From Nitrososphaerota archaeon (GTDB taxonomy: Archaea; Thermoproteota; Nitrososphaeria; Nitrososphaerales; Nitrosopumilaceae), in assembly GCA_029782475.1 (NCBI GenBank), contig JARPSM010000046.1, positions 1-35,219 of the forward strand: a DNA stretch of 35,219 bases. The letters are read 5' to 3'. The notes under the pieces were generated by a model that was not told the origin of the DNA, did not search any database, and worked only from the letters and a program-made list of their open reading frames with translations. Position 1 is the stretch's first letter. Every line of letters starts with the position of its first letter. This document shows, piece after piece, positions 7,997 to 15,925 of the stretch. The translations under genes were made by a program, and so were the position numbers.

Positions 7997-8758
7997 TTAT
8001 AATTTTAGAATTTTAAGTAATTTTTCAAAATTTTCTCGTGATTTTTCTTGTTTGTATAATTTCAATGCTTCAATAATTTTCTCTTTGGATGAATTTTTGT
8101 AAATTTTTTGAACTTTTTTAGAAATTCCCGATCCAATGAAAAATGCTTGAGTAATTGATGTAACATTGGATGGCTTTCTCTTTGTACTTGAACTTTCAAA
8201 ATCGATCAATGAAGATTTTGTTTTTCCTACAATAACATGTTTTGAAATATTACTCAATTCACCATGATCAAATCCAATTTGGTCTAATCTATAACAATCT
8301 TCTAATACACTTTTTATTGTTAATTTTAATTTTTTTGCACTTCCAACTCCTTTTAACATCTCAATCCAATTACTAAATTTCTCTCCTTCAAGATATTCCA
8401 TAGCTAGGAAGTTTTTACTAACATCAATCATTTTTGGACCAACTTTAACTGAATTTACTAATTTTAACAACACTGCTTCATTTTTCATATCTGTTCTTGG
8501 AGAATCAGTTCTTCTAATTTTTAGGGCAACTTCTTTGTTACTTTTCTTTGCAATTACTACAACACCTGTGTATCCTTTTCCTAAAATCTCTAAACTCCCA
8601 AGTGTGGTAGGGCCAGTTAAAGCAATTGATTTAATTTTTAATTTTTCTAATTCATTTATTCTTGATTTGATTTGACGGTTAGTTGCATTTGGATACCCTA
8701 TAACGTTTGAATATGGTTCTTCTAAAAATTTTTTAATTGAAATGAAGGAGTGTGCCAT
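7997..8758 (-). CDS. Predicted archaeal Ser/Thr protein kinase (COG2112-like)
   Basis: A 253-residue compact kinase-fold protein. The glycine-rich loop is LGKGYTGVVVIA, the ATP-binding lysine is in VALKIRR, the catalytic loop is FDHGELSN and the metal-binding motif is LIDFESS. These are reduced forms of the eukaryotic-type kinase motifs, as in the COG2112 family. The substrate is unknown. Its start lies within the last 26 bases of the cca gene, so it is translated from the thpR-cca mRNA, suggesting a link to RNA processing or stress. Its stop abuts the tRNA-Pro gene with no gap. Confidence 0.8.
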   Translation of the reverse strand: MAHSFISIKKFLEEPYSNVIGYPNATNRQIKSRINELEKLKIKSIALTGPTTLGSLEILGKGYTGVVVIAKKSNKEVALKIRRTDSPRTDMKNEAVLLKLVNSVKVGPKMIDVSKNFLAMEYLEGEKFSNWIEMLKGVGSAKKLKLTIKSVLEDCYRLDQIGFDHGELSNISKHVIVGKTKSSLIDFESSSTKRKPSNVTSITQAFFIGSGISKKVQKIYKNSSKEKIIEALKLYKQEKSRENFEKLLKILKL

Positions 8759-10064
8759 CTACTGAAATCAATTCAGCTGCTTCCTCTTTAATTGATTTAC
8801 TTAGATTTTTGTTTCCTACAAATATCTTGAAACCTTGTTTAAAATCTCCTTGAAGACCTTTTGGTATGCCTACTTGAAGATTTTTCTTCAAAAATTCTTT
8901 CATAAAATTTACTGCATCAGTATGATTTCTTTTTTCTAAAGAAATTATTTTTTTATTATTTCCCACCCATACCAATTCTGCATTTTTGAGATTTTTAGCA
9001 ATAAAACTATGTGTGCTAGCCTCTCTGAAAAATTCAGGTCCGCTTTTGGAATAGATTTCATTGATTTTGGTAGATTCTAAAAAGAACAAAAGATAGGCCT
9101 CTTTTTGTTGATCTATGTGAGATTTACTTCTCAGTACAGTAAACCCTCCCAATTCTAACTGAGTGGACAATGTTGAAGTTGCTCTTTTGATTTGCCCCCA
9201 GATAATATCTGGGCTTCTAGCTTTAAAATTAAATTTTACAACCAATAAATTATTCCAAAATTTATTTGATATTTTTGATTTTCTAATTTTAAAAAATCCT
9301 ATACTTGGTTTTTGTTTGAACGCTCTTGAAATAAGAATAAATTTTCCAATATTTTCATCAGAAATAGCAGCAGCTAAATTTCGATTATTATCTATAGGAT
9401 CAATTACAACAATTGATGTATCGAATTTTTTAGTTGTTTTTCCGATGATTTGATTTTCATTAATTTTTGAAATTGATTTAATTAGATTTTCAAAACTTTT
9501 AAATTCTAAAATCAAAACTTCTAAAATATATCCACTAAATCCTTGTTTTGCTATTTCTGCACCGTAAATTCCGTTTGATTTTAGAAATGTCTTCAAAACT
9601 CGCACTTCGTTTCTCATTTTTGGTGTTAATGATTTTTTCATAAATTTTGTATGAAATGGGGATCTATCTGCAGCACTTTTCCATTCTCCAATTTTTACAT
9701 CATAACATGGTACGACATTGATCTTAGTATTTTTGATTTTAGCTTCAACGTATGGGTGTTGAGAATATCTAACATAAGGAGAATATTTTTTTAATGAATC
9801 AAATCCAATTTTTTTAGAAATTTTCTCAAATTTTTCTTCAGATACATTTTTTTTAAATTTAATGAAAATATCTACATCTGCATCTTTAGTTAGCCAAGTT
9901 TCCTTAGCAAATGATCCGCCAAATTCCAATCCTACCACTTCTGAATATTTTTTAATTTCTTTTTCAACCAAGCTAAAAGATGTTTCTGCAATTTGCTTTT
10001 TTGATTTTTCTATTATTTTTGAAGGTATCACAGTTTTAGAAACTTTAGAAATCATTGGATTCAT
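8733..10064 (-). CDS. cca: CCA-adding enzyme (tRNA nucleotidyltransferase, archaeal class I)
   Basis: A 443-residue protein of the expected length for archaeal class I CCA enzymes. The nucleotidyltransferase motif is GGSFAKETWLTKDADVD (GGS at 49-51, acidic pair at D63/D65). It adds CCA to tRNA 3' ends without a template, which is needed here since the nearby tRNA-Pro lacks encoded CCA. It overlaps thpR upstream by ATGA and the kinase gene downstream by 26 bp, forming a three-gene RNA-processing operon read leftwards. Confidence 0.95.
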   Translation of the reverse strand: MNPMISKVSKTVIPSKIIEKSKKQIAETSFSLVEKEIKKYSEVVGLEFGGSFAKETWLTKDADVDIFIKFKKNVSEEKFEKISKKIGFDSLKKYSPYVRYSQHPYVEAKIKNTKINVVPCYDVKIGEWKSAADRSPFHTKFMKKSLTPKMRNEVRVLKTFLKSNGIYGAEIAKQGFSGYILEVLILEFKSFENLIKSISKINENQIIGKTTKKFDTSIVVIDPIDNNRNLAAAISDENIGKFILISRAFKQKPSIGFFKIRKSKISNKFWNNLLVVKFNFKARSPDIIWGQIKRATSTLSTQLELGGFTVLRSKSHIDQQKEAYLLFFLESTKINEIYSKSGPEFFREASTHSFIAKNLKNAELVWVGNNKKIISLEKRNHTDAVNFMKEFLKKNLQVGIPKGLQGDFKQGFKIFVGNKNLSKSIKEEAAELISVDGTLLHFN

Positions 10065-10603
10065 TTTTTTACATTAACCTCCACCAAATCTGAATAAATT
10101 GGTCCATTTGCAGTAAGCATACTTTTTTTCAATTTAATATTTGACACCCTTTGAATTCCAAAATTTACCATTTTATGATTTTCCAATTCTCCTGATATAT
10201 CTCCAATCTTCTTTTTAATTCTAAATACTGTGATATGAGGTTTGAATGGTTTATTTGAAAAAAATCCTAGTGGTTCTAATACTTTTTCCACTTTTTTGGA
10301 TAGTTGAATTAACATATTTCCTCCAATTTCATCTGTTCCAATCCAAACGACTCTTGGAAATTTGGGCTTGGGAAATACTCCAATTTCTTTTAGATTGACA
10401 TCAAAACTTGAAAATTCGATCGTTTTAAGAGCTTGAATAATTTTTTGAGTAATTTCATCTGAAATTTCCCCTAAAAACTGTAAAGTGAAATGTAGATTTT
10501 TCAATTCTACTGCTTTAGCATCAATATTGACTTTTTCTTGAAATTCTTTAATTGAATTAATTATATCATTATTTTTAATTTCAATAGCTACAAAAACACG
10601 CAT
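10061..10603 (-). CDS. thpR: RNA 2',3'-cyclic phosphodiesterase (2'-5' RNA ligase family)
   Basis: About 180 residues with the two HxTx motifs of the 2H phosphoesterase fold, HFTL near residue 39 and HITV near residue 124. The family hydrolyses 2',3'-cyclic phosphate RNA ends and can join tRNA halves in vitro. Two ATGs lie in tandem (10606 and 10603); the second gives the usual MRVFVAIE start. It is the first gene of the operon with cca, which it overlaps by four bases. Confidence 0.92.
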   Translation of the reverse strand: MRVFVAIEIKNNDIINSIKEFQEKVNIDAKAVELKNLHFTLQFLGEISDEITQKIIQALKTIEFSSFDVNLKEIGVFPKPKFPRVVWIGTDEIGGNMLIQLSKKVEKVLEPLGFFSNKPFKPHITVFRIKKKIGDISGELENHKMVNFGIQRVSNIKLKKSMLTANGPIYSDLVEVNVKK

Positions 10604-10672
10604 CATGATATTTTTTGAAGTATGTTTATAATAATTTCCGGTAGCTTCATAGACGAGTCTTTTTTTTGATAT

Positions 10673-11224
10673 ATGTTGACAAAACTAATTGTATGTTTAA
10701 CAGGAATGCCTGGAGCAGGCAAGTCTACTATTGCTGAAGGATTACAATCCAAAGGCTATAAAATTATCAATATGGGAAACAGTGTCAGAGAAGAAGCTAA
10801 AAAAAGAAATCTAGAATCCACTAGAGAAAATTTAGGTAAATTAATGCTTGAGTTAAGAGAGAAAAATGGTCCTGGTGCTATAGCTGAATTAGTTAAACCA
10901 CAAATTGAATCTTCAATTTCAAATGTAATTTTAATTGATGGAGTTAGATCAAATGATGAAATTCAAGTACTAAAAAAATATGGTATAGTAAAATTATTAG
11001 CAGTTCATGCTTCCACTGATACTAGATTTGATTTCTTACAAAAAAGAGGAAGAACAGATGATCCTCAAACAAAACAACATTTTGAAGAAAGAGATAATCG
11101 TGAATTAGGAGTAGGTGTAAGTAATTCTATTGCACTTTCTGATAATGCAATATCTAATGTTGGTAAAACAAAAGAAGAATTAATTGAACAAACTTTTAAG
11201 ATTATTCAAAAATGGTTAGAATGA
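10673..11224 (+). CDS. UPF0200-family P-loop nucleotide kinase
   Basis: A 183-residue P-loop protein with Walker A GMPGAGKST at residues 11-19. Other conserved stretches are MGNSVREEA, LIDGVRSNDEI and KRGRTDDP. This is the archaeal UPF0200 family, related to dephospho-CoA and adenylate kinases; the substrate is not settled from sequence. It overlaps the next gene by ATGA, and this UPF0200/UPF0201 pairing recurs in archaea. The thpR operon diverges from it across a short promoter region. Confidence 0.88.
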   Translation: MLTKLIVCLTGMPGAGKSTIAEGLQSKGYKIINMGNSVREEAKKRNLESTRENLGKLMLELREKNGPGAIAELVKPQIESSISNVILIDGVRSNDEIQVLKKYGIVKLLAVHASTDTRFDFLQKRGRTDDPQTKQHFEERDNRELGVGVSNSIALSDNAISNVGKTKEELIEQTFKIIQKWLE

Positions 11225-11613
11225 AAATTCCAAACATTAATTGTAAAATTGAAATGATTTGTCCAGTAAACTTATCAGAGGATTCTGAGAAAGTTATACA
11301 AGCAATTTCTAATGTTTTTCCACACTCAACTATAAAAAATGAAAATTTTTCAATTAAAGCCCAATCAAATGAATTAAGATCTTTAGAAAAAATTTATGAA
11401 TCTATTTCATCCACACAATCTCAAAAAAGTTATACGCGTAATTTAGAAAATAATTTGGATGGAAATAGTTCTTGGTTTTTTCTAAATAAACAAGCGGCTT
11501 TTGTAGATCAAGTCGCAATATGTGATGAAGTAGAAGAGTCCCCCCTTGGACCAATTAAGGTAATCTTGAATTCATCTAATATTGATGGAATAATAGATTG
11601 GATTTCTTGTTAA
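11221..11613 (+). CDS. UPF0201-family RNA-binding protein
   Basis: About 130 residues of the UPF0201 (COG1325) family, a small archaeal protein with an RNA-binding-like fold sometimes annotated as exosome-related. Conserved C-terminal features are FFLNKQAAFVDQV and ESPLGPIKVIL. The ATG at 11221 overlaps the previous stop as ATGA and is preferred; an in-frame ATG at 11212 would add three residues. The role is inferred to be in RNA metabolism or coupled to UPF0200. Confidence 0.85.
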   Translation: MKIPNINCKIEMICPVNLSEDSEKVIQAISNVFPHSTIKNENFSIKAQSNELRSLEKIYESISSTQSQKSYTRNLENNLDGNSSWFFLNKQAAFVDQVAICDEVEESPLGPIKVILNSSNIDGIIDWISC

Positions 11614-11700
11614 ATTAGCTGAAAATTAGCTAAGAAAATTCACTCATTTTTGACTATTTTTTTCAGTTTGAATCTAAAATCTATTTTTTTGAATTACTCT

Positions 11701-12096
11701 ATGATGTTCATTAAACTAGGCATAATGGTAGGTATCGTAATCTTGGGAGGTATGATATTTTCAAATGAAATTGATAACTTGTTTCCTACAACTTCGGCAA
11801 CTGTACTTGATTCTCTAAAAAATGATGTAAGTATTTTCGGTTCAAAGGCTTTTGATTCAGTAGAGCAAAGGATTGATTCATCAATAGATAAGATCGTAGA
11901 TAAAACAAGTAAATCAATATCTGATGAAATTAGTGATGCTGGAGATAAAATATCCGATGAAATCTCTGAAGTAAAAGAATCATCCCAAAAAACAATTCAA
12001 GAAGAAATTTCAAATTTTAATCCAATAGAATCAATTCAAAATATTTTTACTGGTAGTTCAAATTCTGGTTCAACCAATCAATCATTAACTAGTTAA
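11701..12096 (+). CDS. Membrane-anchored coiled-coil protein, truncated by an in-frame stop
   Basis: The ATG at 11701 opens with a hydrophobic segment (KLGIMVGIVILGGMIF) that is a signal anchor or transmembrane helix. A long charged region rich in Ser, Asp and Lys follows (heptads such as SISDEISDAGDKISDEI), predicted coiled coil, probably outside the cell. A TTG at 11650 would lengthen the frame but puts extra residues before the anchor. The frame ends at TAA 12094-12096 and then stays open in the same frame to 12441, so this is likely the N-terminal two thirds of a longer protein. Function is unknown. Confidence 0.6.
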   Translation: MMFIKLGIMVGIVILGGMIFSNEIDNLFPTTSATVLDSLKNDVSIFGSKAFDSVEQRIDSSIDKIVDKTSKSISDEISDAGDKISDEISEVKESSQKTIQEEISNFNPIESIQNIFTGSSNSGSTNQSLTS

Positions 12097-12441
12097 TCAT
12101 CAATTGATAATATTTCATCTCAAAATACTATTTTAAAAATACCTGAAACTCTTTCTTTATCTACTAAACAGCAATCAGATGATAATATTTTACTTCAATA
12201 TGTTGATACAAGTGGAAAAACAAAAAGTGTTAATGTGATAATTAGAACTGCTGATAAAGAAATTTTTTCTGGTACTTTTTTTACTTCAAATTTTGATACA
12301 AATGTAAATGATGCAACAGGAATTCCATATTATGTAGATATGATCGTAGAGCATGAAGATTATGGGACAGTTACTTCATCAGTTTATAATCCAGGAGATT
12401 CTTCTGATACTAAAATTAACGGCATTTTTTCTCAACCTTAG
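12097..12441 (+). pseudogene. C-terminal continuation of the preceding gene, after an in-frame TAA
   Basis: Directly after the stop at 12094-12096 the same frame continues for 114 codons (…DDNILLQYVDTSGKTKSVNV, then a beta-rich domain with GIPYYVDMIVEHEDYGTV) to the stop at 12441. A small beta-sandwich or Ig-like secreted domain is plausible. The ATG at 12235 inside it would cut the domain in half, so independent translation is doubtful. With the upstream part it makes one gene of about 246 codons carrying a nonsense change, or a sequence error. Confidence 0.65.
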
Positions 12442-13160
12442 TTTTTTTTAAATAGTAAAACTAATTTTGATAGAATTTCTACATTTGTATTTCTAATAAT
12501 TTCATCCATTTTCTCTGACATCTCTGTTTTTTCTGGATTAATTTCAATTAATGTTGCATTATTTTGTTTTGCATATAGTGGAAGTGTATTTGCTGGAGAT
12601 ACTACAAGTGATGTTCCCACTATGACCATTAAATCACACTGACTTGCAAATTCAATAGCATTTTGCCATACATTTTGTGGTAGCGGTTCTCCAAACCATA
12701 CTACATCTGGTCTTAGTATATTTCCGCATTTACAAAGTGGTGGAAAATCAGAAATTTCAGTTAAAATTTCTTCATTATAATCACAAACAGAACATTTGAT
12801 CTTTGCAATACTCCCATGTAATTCTAAAACATTTGAACTTCCAGCTTTTTTGTGTAATCCATCAATATTTTGTGTTAGAACCGTGACTTGAGCATGTTTT
12901 TCAAGTTCAGCAATAGCATTATGTTCTGGATTTGGTTGTGCCTGAAAAATATTATTTCTTCTCTCATTATACCATTCCCACACCAATTTAGGATTCTCAT
13001 AAAATGCATCAATGGTAGCAAGTTTCATTGGATCATAATTTCGCCATAATCCATCTTTTCCTCTAAATGTGGGGATTACACTTCCTTGTGAAATTCCAGC
13101 TCCTGTTATAAAAACAATTTTTTTATAATTTTTAATTTGTTTGCTGATTGATTCAAACAT
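12438..13160 (-). CDS. cobB: NAD-dependent protein deacylase, sirtuin family
   Basis: A 240-residue Sir2 protein: GAGIS at residues 20-24, TQNIDGLH from 96, catalytic H115 in ELHGS, and a zinc site from C123, C126, C143 and C145 (the second pair is CKC, tighter than the usual CxxC). It removes acyl groups from lysines using NAD. In archaea it can act on chromatin protein Alba or metabolic enzymes; the target here is unknown. It is the last gene of the leftward group, 1 bp after rnz, and its end overlaps the convergent gene by 4 bp. Confidence 0.93.
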   Translation of the reverse strand: MFESISKQIKNYKKIVFITGAGISQGSVIPTFRGKDGLWRNYDPMKLATIDAFYENPKLVWEWYNERRNNIFQAQPNPEHNAIAELEKHAQVTVLTQNIDGLHKKAGSSNVLELHGSIAKIKCSVCDYNEEILTEISDFPPLCKCGNILRPDVVWFGEPLPQNVWQNAIEFASQCDLMVIVGTSLVVSPANTLPLYAKQNNATLIEINPEKTEMSEKMDEIIRNTNVEILSKLVLLFKKN

Positions 13161-13161
13161 T

Positions 13162-14061
13162 TCATTTAATTTCTATTTCTAAGAGATCTTTTGCAGTAAT
13201 TACTGAATCATGAATTTCTTTAGCTTCTTTCAAATGCCCTTCTTCATTTTTGTATCTAGCTGAAAAATGTGTTAAAACTAAATTTTTTACTTTAGCATTT
13301 TTTCCTAATGTTGCAGCTTGTTTTGCAGTAGAATGACATGTTTCTTGTGCTCTATCTTTCTCTTCTTCTAAAAATGTTGAATCAAATACTAGATAATCAC
13401 AATTCTCAAAAAATTTTTCTAATTCTCTAGTTGGCATTGTATCACCAGAAACTCCAACTTTTTTACCTGGACGTTTTTCATCTAATACTTGATCTGGATT
13501 TATTATTTTATCATTAATTGTAATATTTTGGCCTTTTTGTAAATCACTCCATAATTTTCCTTCAGGAATTCCTAATTGATTGGCTTTGTCTAGATTAAAT
13601 CGTCCAGGTTTATCTTTTTCTTCAAACAAATATGAAAAGGCTGTTACTGAATGATTTGCTTTACATACGTAAATAGAAAATTTTTCATTTTCAAACACTT
13701 TTCCTTCTTTGATGGTAGTAATCAAAACAGGAAATGATAATCCAAAATTTAACACTTTGATGTTTGCTGCAATGAATTCTTCAATCCCATTTGGTCCAAA
13801 AATTTCTAATGTTTCAAATCTATTTTGCATTGACATAGTTTGTAACAATCCTAAAATCCCTATACAGTGATCTCCATGCATATGTGTAACAAATAATTTC
13901 ATTTTTTTATTCCAACCCAAGCCAGATTTCATAAATGATATTTGAGCAGCTTCACCTGCATCAAACATTAAGATCTCACCATCTCTTTCTAAACAAATAC
14001 ATGATAATCCTCTATTTTCAGTGGGTTGGGCAGCAGAAGTACCTAAGAATACAAGTTTCAT
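13162..14061 (-). CDS. rnz: Ribonuclease Z (tRNA 3' endonuclease)
   Basis: A 299-residue short-form RNase Z of the metallo-beta-lactamase fold. The zinc motif is THMHGDHCIG (H60, H62, D64, H65); further ligands lie in KANHS, SGDTMPTREL and HFSARY. It cuts pre-tRNA 3' trailers before CCA addition. It overlaps the upstream methyltransferase by four bases and is followed directly by the sirtuin gene, so it belongs to a tRNA-linked operon. Confidence 0.95.
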   Translation of the reverse strand: MKLVFLGTSAAQPTENRGLSCICLERDGEILMFDAGEAAQISFMKSGLGWNKKMKLFVTHMHGDHCIGILGLLQTMSMQNRFETLEIFGPNGIEEFIAANIKVLNFGLSFPVLITTIKEGKVFENEKFSIYVCKANHSVTAFSYLFEEKDKPGRFNLDKANQLGIPEGKLWSDLQKGQNITINDKIINPDQVLDEKRPGKKVGVSGDTMPTRELEKFFENCDYLVFDSTFLEEEKDRAQETCHSTAKQAATLGKNAKVKNLVLTHFSARYKNEEGHLKEAKEIHDSVITAKDLLEIEIK

Positions 14062-15005
14062 TTTATCAGAATTGTTCTTGTCAAGCTTTTATGCCTATAG
14101 ATATGGTATTTTTTTAATCCACTTAATTTTGAGTTAAAATCCATTTCTTTTTTGTACATAATTGCCACTCTTTTTCGTTTGGGAAGCATTGAGAAAAATT
14201 TCTTCAATATTTCTTGAGGTTTTTCTGATGTTTTTGAGGCTGTCCCATATGGTAAATCAGTTACAATTCCATCAAATTTATCAGATATTTTTGATAATTC
14301 ATGAAATTCTGAATTCAAAATTTTTGAATGATAATTGTTAATCTTGAGATTTTTTTTAGCAATTTCACACATTTTTCCATCAAAATCTAATCCTATCCCG
14401 TGAATTCCCATAGATTCTGCCTCAAGTAGTGTAGTACCTGTTCCACAAAATGGATCGCATACAGTTTCTCCTTTTTTCATCCCAATCAGATTAATCATTA
14501 CTCTGGTTAGTTTCCAATCCAATTCATGAGGATATTTCTTGATCTTTTTTGGTCTTACCTGTTCTTTAGTTCGTTTTGAAAATCCAAAAAAGTTTTCATT
14601 ATTTGTAAAAATGAGATATACTGTAATATCTGGATTTTCTAAATTTACTTTTGCATGAGAGAATTTTGATATCATGTCTCCCATAGAACTTTCTAATTCT
14701 GGAACGTTGAATTGATTTAATGATAAATTAATCACTCTACAAACAAAACTTTTTGCATTTTTTAAAACACCCACATTTTCTTCATCTAAAAATAATCCTG
14801 ACATTTTTCTTAAAATTTGCCCTGAAGTTTTTACAAATGTAGCACGTTTTGCTATTTCGTTTACATTGGTTTTAGATTGAACTATTACTAAATTAGAAAT
14901 TATTTTTATTTTAGAAAATCTATCATACATTTTTGCTATTGCTGTAATCTCATCTGTTGCAAGTTCTAGATAATCTTTGGATAAAACAAAAAAGCTTTCT
15001 GGCAT
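14058..15005 (-). CDS. tRNA (guanine(10)-N2)-dimethyltransferase-like, THUMP domain
   Basis: 315 residues: an N-terminal THUMP-type RNA-binding region (about 50-145) and a Rossmann methyltransferase with SAM loop DPFCGTGTTLLEAES (184 on) and catalytic DLPYG (250-254). This matches archaeal Trm-G10/Trm11 enzymes that methylate G10 of tRNA. The DLPYG form is typical of N2-guanine methylation. It lies 2 bp after prs and overlaps rnz by four bases, fitting a tRNA maturation operon. Confidence 0.9.
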   Translation of the reverse strand: MPESFFVLSKDYLELATDEITAIAKMYDRFSKIKIISNLVIVQSKTNVNEIAKRATFVKTSGQILRKMSGLFLDEENVGVLKNAKSFVCRVINLSLNQFNVPELESSMGDMISKFSHAKVNLENPDITVYLIFTNNENFFGFSKRTKEQVRPKKIKKYPHELDWKLTRVMINLIGMKKGETVCDPFCGTGTTLLEAESMGIHGIGLDFDGKMCEIAKKNLKINNYHSKILNSEFHELSKISDKFDGIVTDLPYGTASKTSEKPQEILKKFFSMLPKRKRVAIMYKKEMDFNSKLSGLKKYHIYRHKSLTRTILIK

Positions 15006-15007
15006 AA

Positions 15008-15886
15008 TTAAATTGCCTTTGCAATAGTATCAGAAATATCTACAATGGATGTTTTACCTGGAATTGTATTTGCACTAATAATTTTTGTAACACCAGCTTT
15101 TCTGATTTTACTCTCAGCATCATTCATTAAAAGTGCGTGTGTACATGCAACATAGACTTTTTTACATTTTTGTTTTTTAAGAAATTGAGTAGCTTTTACA
15201 ATACTTCCTCCGGTACTAATCATATCATCAACTAATATCAAATCTCTATTTGCAACTTCATCAAGATTCTTTGTTTTAATTTGAACTTTGCCTGTTTTTC
15301 TATCTCTCTTTTTCTCTAAAGCAATGTATTCTGAGCCTAATTCTTTTGCAAATTCTTTTGCTCTTTCTTTTCCTCCTTGGTCTGGTGATACAACAAGTGG
15401 GTTTTTCAGGCTCAATTTCTTGAAATATCTTACAAGTTCAGGAATTGCAGACACATTTTTTGTTTTAATTGAAAAATGTTTGAATCCAATCATACTGTGA
15501 ATATCAACTGTAATAATTTTTGATGCACCAGCTCCTTTGAATAATTTACCAAGAACTTTCATTGTGACAATTTCTCCTGGTAAAAATTCTCTATCTTGTC
15601 TTGCATATCCCATATATGGAATCACAGCAATTGTTTCTGACGATGTTTCTTTAGCTTTTGAAATAAGTGATAATGCTTGAATTAGATTTGTATCAACTGG
15701 AGGATAAATAGATTGTACAACAATAGATTTTTTTTTTGATATATTTCCGCTTAGTGTGATCTTACTTTCTCCATCAGTAAAAACCCTTACTTGTGATTTT
15801 ACAAAATTTGCCTTTATTTTTCTAGATAATTTTCTTGCTACATCTTCAGATGATTGACCTGCAATTACTGATAATTTACTCAACAA
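15008..15886 (-). CDS. prs: Ribose-phosphate pyrophosphokinase
   Basis: A 292-residue PRPP synthetase: ATP-binding region YMGYARQDRE near residue 91, the SVVSPDQGG-type loop (VVSPDQGGKERA), and the PRPP-binding signature VDDMISTGGSI at 219-229. It makes PRPP for nucleotide, His and Trp synthesis. It starts with TTG at 15886 (a second TTG follows at once); no in-frame ATG is nearby. It follows the MscS gene by 39 bp on the same strand and is followed by the methyltransferase gene. Confidence 0.95.
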   Translation of the reverse strand: MLSKLSVIAGQSSEDVARKLSRKIKANFVKSQVRVFTDGESKITLSGNISKKKSIVVQSIYPPVDTNLIQALSLISKAKETSSETIAVIPYMGYARQDREFLPGEIVTMKVLGKLFKGAGASKIITVDIHSMIGFKHFSIKTKNVSAIPELVRYFKKLSLKNPLVVSPDQGGKERAKEFAKELGSEYIALEKKRDRKTGKVQIKTKNLDEVANRDLILVDDMISTGGSIVKATQFLKKQKCKKVYVACTHALLMNDAESKIRKAGVTKIISANTIPGKTSIVDISDTIAKAI

Positions 15887-15925
15887 GAAAATGTGAATTA
15901 ATGGGATTCTTAAGTTTTGAGAAGA

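Noticed and set aside
12235-12441. Independent 68-codon gene
   Set aside because: The same frame is open right back to the stop at 12096; the ATG falls inside the beta domain.
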